64,000 nucleotides of DNA from NCBI RefSeq assembly GCF_900102505.1, contig NZ_FMVT01000012.1:43758-107757 (forward strand). The letters run 5' to 3'. This stretch comes from Paracoccus tibetensis (lineage in GTDB: Bacteria > Pseudomonadota > Alphaproteobacteria > Rhodobacterales > Rhodobacteraceae). Made by a program: the position numbers and the translations under genes. The notes under the pieces were generated by a model. That model did no database searches. It was not told the origin of the DNA and saw only the letters and a list, made by a program, of their open reading frames with translations. Of this stretch, positions 38,329 to 47,678 are shown piece after piece (position 1 is the first letter of the stretch; the number at the start of each line of letters is the position of its first letter).

Positions 38329-38400
38329 GGGGCGCTCGCGCCCCCTCTTGGCCTTCGGCCAATTCACCCCCTGAGGCTATTTGCGCACAGAAGATGGGGC
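38329..38400 (+). repeat. 3'-end repeat, copy C (after the ALDH16 gene)
   Basis: Third copy, on the plus strand: a GGGGGCGC-tc-GCGCCCCC hairpin, a second stem TTGGCC-ttc-GGCCAA, then CCCTGAGGCTATTTGCGCAC and AGAAGATGGGG. It starts nine bases after the ALDH16 stop and separates it from the convergent oppC-like gene. Confidence 0.75.
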
Positions 38401-38410
38401 GGGCGCGCCC

Positions 38411-39376
38411 TCACCTGCCGCGGATGCGCGGGTCCATCGCGTCGCGCAGCCCGTCGCCGATGTAGTTGACGCAGAGCACGGTCAGCGAGATCAGGACGCC
38501 GGGGAAGATGACGCGCCACGGGTAGAGCACCATCTGGTCGACCGCGTCGAAGAGCAGCCGGCCCCAGGTCGGGAAATCCGGCGGAAAGCCGAGGCCGAGG
38601 AAGCTGAGCGCGCTTTCGGTGATGATCGCCGTGGCGATGCCGAGCGTCGCCGCCACCATGATGGGCGAGAGGACGTTCGGCAGGATGTGGCGCAGGATCA
38701 TGCGGTGGGACGGGGTGCCGATGGAGCGGGCGGCGAGGATGAACTCGCGCTCCTTCAGGCCCAGGACCTCGCCGCGAACGATCCGGGCGGCCTGCATCCA
38801 GCTGGTCGCGCCGATGGCGGTCACGATCAGCAGGAAGATCCCGAAGGCCGAGCCGAAGTTCTGCGACAGCGGCTCGCGGAAGAGGGTCACCATCAGCAGA
38901 AGGAGCGGCAGCAGCGGCAGCGCGAGGAACAGCTCGGTCATGCGCATGAGCGGCGCGTCGAGGCGGCGGAAGAAGCCTGAGAGGATGCCGATCAGGCTGC
39001 CGAGCAGGATCGCGATGATCATCGCCGTCAGCCCGACGGCGATCGAGACCTGCCCTCCCGCCATCAGCCGCGCCAGCAGGTCGCGGCCCAGCTGGTCGGT
39101 GCCGAGCGGATGGGCGAGGGAAAAGCCCTGGTTGCGGGCGCGGATGTCCACATAGGTCGGGTCGATCCGCCAGAGGAGCGGGCCGACCGAGACGAAGAGG
39201 ATGACGCTGACGAAGAGCACCAGCGCCACCATCGCGCCGCGATGCCGGCGGAACTGGCGCCAGACGTCGGACCACTGGCTGCGGGTAACCACTGCCTCGG
39301 GGGCGGTGATGGCCGGGGCGCCGGCGGCGGGGGTGGCGGCCGTCGCGGCGGCAGGGTCGAAGGGGGCCTTAGTCAT
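38411..39376 (-). CDS. peptide/opine ABC importer, permease (OppC/DppC type)
   Basis: Second permease of a Dpp/Opp-type importer, 321 aa. After a Pro/Ala-rich N-terminus (about 1-45) the first membrane span is about 46-67; the membrane domain follows with the conserved EAA-like loop RSIGTPSHRMILRHILPNVL (about 216-235), which contacts the ATPase. Its start overlaps the end of the OppB-type gene by eight bases, so both are translated together. It ends facing the ALDH16 gene. The substrate is not revealed by the permeases. Confidence 0.93.
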   Translation of the reverse strand: MTKAPFDPAAATAATPAAGAPAITAPEAVVTRSQWSDVWRQFRRHRGAMVALVLFVSVILFVSVGPLLWRIDPTYVDIRARNQGFSLAHPLGTDQLGRDLLARLMAGGQVSIAVGLTAMIIAILLGSLIGILSGFFRRLDAPLMRMTELFLALPLLPLLLLMVTLFREPLSQNFGSAFGIFLLIVTAIGATSWMQAARIVRGEVLGLKEREFILAARSIGTPSHRMILRHILPNVLSPIMVAATLGIATAIITESALSFLGLGFPPDFPTWGRLLFDAVDQMVLYPWRVIFPGVLISLTVLCVNYIGDGLRDAMDPRIRGR

Positions 39377-40376
39377 AGCGGATCCTCGGGTCCAGCACCC
39401 CGTAGAGGATGTCGGCGATCAGGGTGAAGACGACGATGAGGATGGCGAAGATGAAGGTCAGCGTCAGCACCATCGGGATGTCGTTGCCGTGGATGGCCGA
39501 GATCAGCAGCTGGCCGAGCCCGTTCACCTTGAACACCTGCTCGGTGATGATGGCGCCGCCGAAGACTGCCGGCAGGCCGAGCGCGATCACGGTGACCACC
39601 GGGATCAGGCTGTTCCTGAGGACGTGCTTCAGCACCACCTTGCGCTCCGGCAGGCCCTTCGCCCGCGCCGTGCGGACATAGTCCTGCCCCAGGTTGTCCA
39701 GCATGGACGAGCGCATGAAGCGGCTTATCTGCGCCGCGTTGTAGAGCGCCAGCACCGTCACCGGCATGACCATCTGCCGCGCCTGCGCGAGGAAGCTGTC
39801 CCAGTCCCGCACCACCAGCGTCGTGTCGTAGACCGAGGGAAACCATTGCAGGTTCACCCCGAAGACGATGATCAGAACCACCCCGGTGAAGAAGGTCGGC
39901 ATGGAAAAGCCGATCATCGAGATGAAGGTGCCGATCTGGTCGAACCAGCTGTACTGGCGATAGGCCGACAGGATGCCGATCGGGACCGCGATCAGGATGC
40001 CGACCACGTAGGACATGCCGACAACCGTCAGCGTCTGCGGGATGCGCTGCGCGATCACGTCGAAGACCGGGCTACGCGACTGGAAGCTGATGATGCGCTG
40101 CTGGCCCTGCGCGAAATCGGTGCCGAAGCTGCGGTCGAGGAAGTAGAGCGGCTCGACCCAGAAGAACTGCTTGAGCCACAGCAGGTAGCGCACGGGCCAG
40201 GGCTCGCCGAGGCCGAGGGCGGCGCGCATCCGCTCGCGCACCTCAGGCGGTACGGTCAGGGGCACGTCGGCCAAGGGATCGCCGGGCGAGGCTTCCAGAA
40301 GCAGGAAGATCACCAGCGAGATGAACAGCAGCGTCGGGATCGCCAGCGCGAGCCGGCGGATGGTGAAGGTCAGCAT
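39369..40376 (-). CDS. peptide/opine ABC importer, permease (OppB/DppB type)
   Basis: First permease of the importer, 335 aa, with the typical start MLTFTIRRLALAIPTLLFIS (first membrane span about 8-30) and the ATPase-contact loop RTARAKGLPERKVVLKHVLR (about 229-248). Six membrane segments are visible. The upstream binding-protein gene lies 114 bp away, with a strong hairpin between, which would let the cell make more binding protein than permease from one transcript. Confidence 0.93.
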   Translation of the reverse strand: MLTFTIRRLALAIPTLLFISLVIFLLLEASPGDPLADVPLTVPPEVRERMRAALGLGEPWPVRYLLWLKQFFWVEPLYFLDRSFGTDFAQGQQRIISFQSRSPVFDVIAQRIPQTLTVVGMSYVVGILIAVPIGILSAYRQYSWFDQIGTFISMIGFSMPTFFTGVVLIIVFGVNLQWFPSVYDTTLVVRDWDSFLAQARQMVMPVTVLALYNAAQISRFMRSSMLDNLGQDYVRTARAKGLPERKVVLKHVLRNSLIPVVTVIALGLPAVFGGAIITEQVFKVNGLGQLLISAIHGNDIPMVLTLTFIFAILIVVFTLIADILYGVLDPRIRYD

Positions 40377-40454
40377 GGCGCCTCGGTCGGAAAATCAGGT
40401 GTCGATCCGTCCCCCCGTCGCGGCGCCGCGCGCAGGCGGCGGCGGGAAGGAGGG

Positions 40455-40485
40455 GCCCCGCCCCGGCGCGTGGCCGGGGCGGGGC
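40455..40485 (-). terminator. 13-bp hairpin between binding protein and permease genes
   Basis: A perfect 13-bp GC stem (40455-40467 with 40473-40485) and a five-base loop lies five bases after the binding-protein stop on the minus strand. No T-run follows. In many ABC importer operons such a hairpin stabilises or partly terminates the message after the binding-protein gene. Confidence 0.7.
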
Positions 40486-40490
40486 GTGGC

Positions 40491-42194
40491 TCACTCCTGG
40501 ACGCGATACCAGTCGGCGGTGTTCCAGATCTCGCTGTCCCAGGCATTCAGCTGCACGCCGCCGAGCGTGTTGGAATGCGCCGAGGCTGTGCCGCGGTAGA
40601 CCAGCGGGATGATGGCGTTGCTGTCCTTCGTCAGCTTGTCGTTCATGCGGCGGCCCAGCTCCGAGGCTTCGGCTTCATCGGACACGCTGCCGAGTTCGGC
40701 GACCAGCCGGTCGTATTCCTCGTCGCAGAAGCGGCTGATGTTCTCGCCCTGCCACTGGTTCGCGGGCGAGGGCGCCTTGTTGCAGGTCCATTTCGACAGG
40801 TAGGGCGTCGGGTTCACGCCGTCGAAGTTGTCGGCATACATCTGCACGTCGGCGTAGAACTTCTGCAGCGTGTCGGGCGAGCCCGCGTCCGAGCCGAAGA
40901 ACACCGAGGCGTCGACGGCCTTCAGCTCGGTCTCGATCCCGATCTCGGACCACCACTGCTTGATCAGCGCTTGGAAGTCCTGGCGCACGGCGTTGACGGA
41001 GGTCTGGTAGAGCATGCGCAGTTCGACCCCGTCCTTGGCGCGGATGCCGTTCGGCCCGCGCTCCCAGCCCGCCTCGTCCAGCAGGGCGTTGGCGCCCTCG
41101 ATGTCCTGCTGCAGGCAGTCCGTGTTGTCCGAGGCCCAGGCCTCGGGCGCGGGGACGTAATTGCAGGTTGGCTGGCCGGCGGGGCCATAGCCGATCTCGA
41201 CCAGCAGCTCGCGGTCGATGGCCATCGACAGAGCCTGCCGCACGGCCGGATCGGTCAGGAAGGGATGCGGGTGCTGGGCCGTCGAGCGCTCGCCCTCGGG
41301 GTGGCTGGAGGACGGGTCGGTCAGGTTGACATGGATGCGTTCCACAAGGCTGCCGAAGGCGGCGCTGACCTGGCCGCGGCCGGCGGCCTCCATCCCGGCG
41401 ATGACGTCGGGGGCGAGCTGGGTGTTCCAGGCATAGTCGAACTCGCCCGTCTCGAGGACCGAGCGCGCCGCGCCGGCCGCGTCGCCGCCGCCCTTGACCA
41501 GCACCGTCGCGAAGGCGGGCTTATCGGGGTCGCGGTATTCCGGGTTCGCCTCGAGGCTGATCGTGTCGTTGGTCAGGAACTGGGTGACGCGGAAGCCGCC
41601 CGTGCCCACCGGCATGAAGTTCTGGTCGGTGCAGGTCGGCGCGTCCGCGCCAAGGCAGTTCTCGAACTGCGCCCGCTGGATGATCGGCGACTGCGAGCCG
41701 ACGAAGGTCGTGAACGGGTCCGAGCGCGGGCCGGTGAAGGTGATGCGGACGGTGTTGTCGTCCACCGCCTCGACCGACTGCACACCCTCGAACTTGGCCA
41801 GCTGCGAGCAGCCGCCCTCGGGATGCATGCAGTATTCGGCGCTGAAGACCACGTCATCGGCGGTGAAGTCGGTGCCGTCCGACCACTTCACGTCCTCGCG
41901 CAGCTTCCAGGTGACCGAGGTCATGTCCTCGGAGATGCCGCCATTCTCCAGCGACGGGATCTCGGCGGCGAGGCGCGGGTAGAGATTGCCGTCCGGGTCG
42001 TAGCCGGCCAGCGGCTCCAGCGTCAGGGAGGAGGCGATCATCTCCTTGGTGCCGCCCGACAGGTAGGGGTTCATCGTCGAGGGGGCCTGCCAGAGGATCA
42101 TGTTCAACTGGCCATCGCTGCCCCGCTCGGCAAAGGCGGCAGGGGCCATCGCCAGCGTTGCGGCGGCGCCCATCAACACGGTTTTCAGCTTCAT
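40491..42194 (-). CDS. ABC importer, periplasmic solute-binding protein (family 5)
   Basis: Receptor of the Dpp/Opp-type importer, 567 aa. Signal peptide about 1-22 (MKLKTVLMGAAATLAMAPAA, cleavage after AFA). The SBP_bac_5 signature is seen at LASSLTLEPLAGYDPDGNLY-like SLTLEPLAGYDPDGNLYP (about 57-74), WKLREDVKWSDGTDFTADDV (about 97-116) and VRQALSMAIDRELL (about 310-323). The start is ATG 42194 with AGGAGAG upstream; the frame is open to 42296 but no start signal is there. Several cysteine pairs are present, usual for this family. Peptides, opines, or sugars are possible ligands. Confidence 0.92.
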   Translation of the reverse strand: MKLKTVLMGAAATLAMAPAAFAERGSDGQLNMILWQAPSTMNPYLSGGTKEMIASSLTLEPLAGYDPDGNLYPRLAAEIPSLENGGISEDMTSVTWKLREDVKWSDGTDFTADDVVFSAEYCMHPEGGCSQLAKFEGVQSVEAVDDNTVRITFTGPRSDPFTTFVGSQSPIIQRAQFENCLGADAPTCTDQNFMPVGTGGFRVTQFLTNDTISLEANPEYRDPDKPAFATVLVKGGGDAAGAARSVLETGEFDYAWNTQLAPDVIAGMEAAGRGQVSAAFGSLVERIHVNLTDPSSSHPEGERSTAQHPHPFLTDPAVRQALSMAIDRELLVEIGYGPAGQPTCNYVPAPEAWASDNTDCLQQDIEGANALLDEAGWERGPNGIRAKDGVELRMLYQTSVNAVRQDFQALIKQWWSEIGIETELKAVDASVFFGSDAGSPDTLQKFYADVQMYADNFDGVNPTPYLSKWTCNKAPSPANQWQGENISRFCDEEYDRLVAELGSVSDEAEASELGRRMNDKLTKDSNAIIPLVYRGTASAHSNTLGGVQLNAWDSEIWNTADWYRVQE

Positions 42195-42357
42195 TCCACT
42201 CTCCTGTTGGGTGCGGGGCCCGCGGGCCGCCCACGCCGTCCGGCCTTCGGACCGGTTCTGTTGATCGTTCCGTCCCTGCGGAACCGGGCTCATCATCGGG
42301 CGAAGCCCAAAGCAAAAGCAAGATGATTTGCGGGTCCGCGCCGCGGGCGTTTCGGCT

Positions 42358-42385
42358 TTGACTTTCGTTTGGGCGGGGCTAGCCT
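42358..42385 (+). promoter_or_regulatory. weak putative promoter of the dual ATPase gene
   Basis: TTGACT (42358-42363), 16 bases, TAGCCT (42380-42385), 30 bp before ATG 42416, in the 221-bp divergent region between the binding protein and the ATPase. The -35 is good, the -10 is poor. Confidence 0.3.
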
Positions 42386-42415
42386 TTCCTCTTGGACCTG
42401 GAAGGACGCCGCGCC

Positions 42416-44244
<1,829 letters not shown>

Positions 44245-44248
<4 letters not shown>

Positions 44249-44583
44249 CGGCGCAGCGCCTCGGCCAGCCGGGCGCGCAGGCGCGCGCGGACCTCGGGCG
44301 GCTCGCCCGCCAGCGCCGTCATCAGCGCGCGCAGATCGGCGCGCAAGGTGCCGGCCTCGTCGATGAGCGACAGGACCAGGGCGGCCGTGTCCTCGGGGCT
44401 TTCGCTGATGGCCTCGAGATCGCACGCGAGTTGCAGCCGCGCCAGGTCCGCCTCGCGGAAGCGCGGTCCCTCGGCCGTGTCGACAGGCTCCACGACATGG
44501 GCGGCCAGAAGCACCTCCAGCCGCGCCTCGTCCAGCTCGGCGATCTCGGTCAGCGTCTCGTGCCGGGAATAGAGGCGGATCAT
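44245..44583 (-). CDS. cbpM: chaperone modulator CbpM
   Basis: A 112-aa helical protein that binds the J domain of CbpA and inhibits both its co-chaperone and DNA-binding roles. The pattern MIRLYSRHETLTEIAELDEA and the MerR-like helix FREADLARLQLACDL fit the CbpM family, and the protein is encoded directly after the J-protein gene, with a one-base overlap (TGATG). Family identity rests on sequence plus this neighbourhood. Its stop codon overlaps that of the convergent ATPase gene. Confidence 0.85.
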
Positions 44584-45506
44584 CAGACCATCCCCTTCCT
44601 CGGGTCGTAGCCGTGGCTCGCCCGCCAGGTCTCGAGGAAGGCGGCCAGTTCGTCATCCACCTTGGGCGGCATGGCCACGCGCAGCTCGACATGCTGATCG
44701 CCGCCGTTGATGCCGCGCCCGCGCAGCCGCAGCTTGGTGCCGCTGCTGGCGCCCTTGGGGATGTTCAGCGCCACCGGGCCGTCGATGGTCGGAGCCTGGA
44801 CTTTGCCCCCCAGCACCGCCTCGTCCAGTGTGATCGGCAGCACCAGGTGGATGTCGTCGCCCTCGCGCCGGAAATGCGGATGCGGCGTGACCGACACTTC
44901 GAGATAGGCATCCCCCGGGCCACCCTTGCCGCGGCCCGGCCCGCCCTTGCCGCGCAGGCGGATCACCTGCCCGTCGCGCACGCCCTTCGGCACGGCGACA
45001 TCCAGCGAGGCGCCGTCCGGCAGCGTGATCCGGGTGCGGCCGCCCTGCGCGGCGGTCATGAAATCGACCGTCAGGGCGAAGCGCAGGTCCTCGCCCTTCT
45101 GGTCGCGCGCGGCGCCGGCCGTGCCGCCGCCGAAGCCGAAGCCGCCGAACCCGCGGCCGCTCGTCCGCTGGCCGAAGAGGTCCGAGAAGACGTCCGACAG
45201 GTCGGGGTCGCCCTCGAAGCCGTGGCTGCGGGCATAGGGATTGCCCGCGGCCTCGGCATGGGGGCGGTAATGGCGGCGCATCCGCTCCTGCCCCTGCGCG
45301 TCGATCTCGCCCGCGTCGAAGCGGCGGCGCTGCTCGGGGTCCTTCAGAAGGTCATAGGCCGCCGATGCCGCCTTGAAGCGGGCAGCGGCGGCAGGGTCCG
45401 GGTTCAGGTCCGGGTGGTCCGTTTTGACGATGCGCCGATAGGCCTTCTTGATCTCGTCGGCGCTGGCCGTCCGGCCGACGCCCAGGGCGTCATAGGGGTC
45501 TGCCAT
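44583..45506 (-). CDS. cbpA: curved DNA-binding protein / DnaJ-like co-chaperone CbpA
   Basis: J-domain co-chaperone for DnaK, 307 aa. The J domain (about 2-68) carries HPD at residues 31-33. A Gly/Phe-rich linker (GFGGFGFGGGTAG) follows, then the two C-terminal substrate-binding domains (about 125-300, GVRDGQVIRLRGKGGPGRGK, GTKLRLRGRGIN). The zinc-finger domain of true DnaJ is absent, placing it in the CbpA/DjlB-type class B group. It is transcribed leftward with cbpM. A 16-bp tandem repeat lies upstream, in the likely promoter region. Confidence 0.93.
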   Translation of the reverse strand: MADPYDALGVGRTASADEIKKAYRRIVKTDHPDLNPDPAAAARFKAASAAYDLLKDPEQRRRFDAGEIDAQGQERMRRHYRPHAEAAGNPYARSHGFEGDPDLSDVFSDLFGQRTSGRGFGGFGFGGGTAGAARDQKGEDLRFALTVDFMTAAQGGRTRITLPDGASLDVAVPKGVRDGQVIRLRGKGGPGRGKGGPGDAYLEVSVTPHPHFRREGDDIHLVLPITLDEAVLGGKVQAPTIDGPVALNIPKGASSGTKLRLRGRGINGGDQHVELRVAMPPKVDDELAAFLETWRASHGYDPRKGMV

Positions 45507-45556
45507 GCTCTACCTCATCGAAATGCCGTGTTGCTAGCAAGATAGACGCCGCCAGA

Positions 45557-45634
45557 GCCGCATCAAGTCGGGGCCGCATCAAGTCGGGGCCGCATCAAGT
45601 CGGGGCCGCATCAAGCGGGTCCGCATCAATAGGG
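45557..45634. repeat. 16-bp tandem repeat, about five units
   Basis: Three perfect copies of GCCGCATCAAGTCGGG (45557-45604), a fourth lacking one T (45605-45619) and a fifth diverged unit (45620-45634) that runs into the last codons of the aldo/keto reductase gene. The array lies 51 bp upstream of the cbpA start, between the two leftward genes. Confidence 0.92.
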
Positions 45635-46684
45635 CAGCGGATGGCGCTTGTGCAGCTTGTCGATCCCGCGCAGCAGCTCCTCGGGCAGCTCGCGTCCGAG
45701 ACCTGCGATCAGGTGCCGCAGCTGCGCCAGCGTCGTGGCCCCGATGATCGGCACGACCTTGAAGGGCCGCGTCAGCTGCCAGGCGATCGCCATGTGCACC
45801 ACGTCCCAGCCATGCTCGGCCGCAAGCGCGCCATAGGCGGCCGCCGCCTCGACCCCCTGCGCCGTCTTGCGCCCGCCAAGATTGCCGGGCCCGCCCGAGG
45901 CCTTGTCCACCGCCGCACGGCTTCCCTCGGGGACCGCGCCGCCGGAATACTTGCCCGTCAGCAGCCCCGCCGCCAGCGGCGAATAGGACAGCAGCGTGAC
46001 ATCCTCGTTCACCGCCACCTCGGCCAGGTCCGTGTCAAAGAGGCGGTAGAGCGGCGAGTACTCGTTCTGGATCGCCGCCATGCGCGGCCCGCCCGTCCGG
46101 TCCGCGACATCGCACCAGCGCGTCAGCCCCCAGGCCGTCTCGTTCGACAGGCCGACTGCGCGCAGCTTGCCGGCCGCGACCGCCTCGGCCATCGCGCCCA
46201 GCACATCCTCCATATGCGCCAGCGTCGCCGCCTTGTCCTGCCCCGACGGGTCGTATCGCCAGTTCTGCCGGAAGGCGTAGGAGCCGCGCACCGGCCAGTG
46301 CAGCTGGTAGAGATCGATCCGGTCGGTCTGAAGCCGCGTCAGCGAGGCGTCGATGGCCGCGCGCACGATCTTGCCGTCAAAGGGCGCGCCGTCCCGCACC
46401 ATCTGGCTCGGGCCGGTGATCTTGGTGGCGATCTCGACGGCGTCGCGGTTCCCGGTGCGCGCCAGCCAGGTGCCGATGATCTCTTCCGAGCCACCGACCG
46501 TCTCGCGCCGGACGGGGTTCACGGGATACATCTCGGCGCAGTCCATGAAGGTCATCCCGACCTCGAGCGCGGCGTCCATCTGGGCATGGGCCTCGGCCTC
46601 GTCCGTCTGGTTGCCGAAGGTCATGGTGCCGAGGCAGATCTCGCTGACCTCGACATCGCTGCCGCCCAAAGTGACGCGTTTCAT
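45626..46684 (-). CDS. aldo/keto reductase (Tas-like)
   Basis: NADPH-dependent oxidoreductase of 352 aa. The catalytic set is visible: Asp in FMDCAEMYP, the active Tyr in the same block, Lys in IATKITGP and His in YQLHWPVR. The extended start RVTLGGSDVEVSEICLGTMT and the insertion PVNPVRRETVGGSEEIIG are typical of Tas proteins, which restore growth of some tyrosine auxotrophs in E. coli; substrate unknown here. The last bases of the gene overlap the tandem repeat. It is divergent from the LuxR-type gene, with 283 bp between the starts. Confidence 0.93.
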   Translation of the reverse strand: MKRVTLGGSDVEVSEICLGTMTFGNQTDEAEAHAQMDAALEVGMTFMDCAEMYPVNPVRRETVGGSEEIIGTWLARTGNRDAVEIATKITGPSQMVRDGAPFDGKIVRAAIDASLTRLQTDRIDLYQLHWPVRGSYAFRQNWRYDPSGQDKAATLAHMEDVLGAMAEAVAAGKLRAVGLSNETAWGLTRWCDVADRTGGPRMAAIQNEYSPLYRLFDTDLAEVAVNEDVTLLSYSPLAAGLLTGKYSGGAVPEGSRAAVDKASGGPGNLGGRKTAQGVEAAAAYGALAAEHGWDVVHMAIAWQLTRPFKVVPIIGATTLAQLRHLIAGLGRELPEELLRGIDKLHKRHPLPY

Positions 46685-46855
46685 CCGCTGGCTCCTGCTG
46701 CGCTGTTGCGGCGGCAGGCTAGCGCCCTGACGGTCAGGCGCAAGGGCGTCGGCGCCCCCTTTGCAGGGGGCGCCTGTCCGGCTGAAATGATTACCTGCTT
46801 AAATGGTGAACGGCCTGGACACCGTGCACGCGTAGGCAGACCCCACGCCCTCGGC

Positions 46856-46875
46856 CATAGACCCATAGGTCTATG
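46856..46875. promoter_or_regulatory. 20-bp dyad (lux-box-like) upstream of the LuxR-type gene
   Basis: CATAGACC-cata-GGTCTATG, eight-bp perfect arms, 92 bp before the LuxR-type start and about 170 bp before the reductase start. A perfect dyad of exactly the length of a lux box beside a LuxR gene suggests an operator; the half-sites do not match a published consensus that I can recall. Confidence 0.45.
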
Positions 46876-46967
46876 TTGCCCCTGCGCCACGGGCGAGGCA
46901 TTCTGTCGATGCCGCGCAGACGATATTTTGCGGCACAAAGCTATTTCGAACGACAGGATGACCGCCC

Positions 46968-47678
46968 GTGCTGATGGAAGAGATCGAGAACCGACTTGCG
47001 GCGCTGGCCCCGCGGGGCGTCATGTGCGCCTTCCACCTGCGCTACTCGCGGCCGATGCGCCACCTGATGACCTATCCCTCGGACTGGATCGACACCTACA
47101 CGCGCGAGAACCTCATCGCCTGCGATCCCGTCGCGATCTGGGGCATCCGGCATACCGGCGCGATGCGCTGGTCCGCGCTCGAGGGCCGCGTGCCCGATCC
47201 GCTGGACGTCTTCGCGAAGGGCCGCGCGCATGGGCTTGCCTTCGGCGCCGTGGTCGCCTGCGGCCCGCCGCAGTCGCGCACCGTCTGCGGCTTCGGACGC
47301 GATGACCGGGACTATACCGATGCCGAACTGGCGCGGCTGGAGGCGCTGGTCGTCAAGGCCCATGACCTGCTGGAGCAGCGCCACACGCTGCGTCCCATCC
47401 TCCTGTCGGCGCTGGAGGCCATCGGCTGCGGCATGACCTATGATCAGGCCGCGGCGCATCTGGGCATCTCGCGGACGGCGCTGCGCTACCGCCTGCGGAC
47501 GGCGCAAGAGGCGCTTGGCGCGGCGGACACGCAGGACGCGATCCGCCGGGCGGTGGATGCGGGACTTCTGAGCAGCAACAGCTTCACCGGCATCTCGCGC
47601 GGGCTGCCGACGGGGCCGGCCGCCCCGGAGGTCAGCGGCCGGCCTTCCGAAGGCGACGCGGCCAGCGCCAGCCCTTGA
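46968..47678 (+). CDS. LuxR-family regulator with autoinducer-binding domain
   Basis: A 236-aa quorum-sensing-type regulator. The N-terminal ligand domain contains, at the exact spacing of TraR, the residues that bind acyl-homoserine lactones: Trp, then Tyr four later, Asp-Pro nine later, and Trp fifteen after the Asp (within DWIDTYTRENLIACDP and GAMRW). The C-terminal helix-turn-helix is MTYDQAAAHLGISRTALRYR (about 167-186). The start is GTG 46968 or ATG 46974; both have only a weak AGGA upstream. No luxI-type synthase is in the window, so it may be a solo receptor. A Ser/Gly-rich tail of about 30 residues extends past the domain and its coding end overlaps the phospholipase D gene on the other strand by 47 bases. 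Confidence 0.9.
   Translation: MLMEEIENRLAALAPRGVMCAFHLRYSRPMRHLMTYPSDWIDTYTRENLIACDPVAIWGIRHTGAMRWSALEGRVPDPLDVFAKGRAHGLAFGAVVACGPPQSRTVCGFGRDDRDYTDAELARLEALVVKAHDLLEQRHTLRPILLSALEAIGCGMTYDQAAAHLGISRTALRYRLRTAQEALGAADTQDAIRRAVDAGLLSSNSFTGISRGLPTGPAAPEVSGRPSEGDAASASP

Noticed and set aside
45557..45634. CRISPR array
   Set aside because: The units are contiguous 16-mers without spacers.
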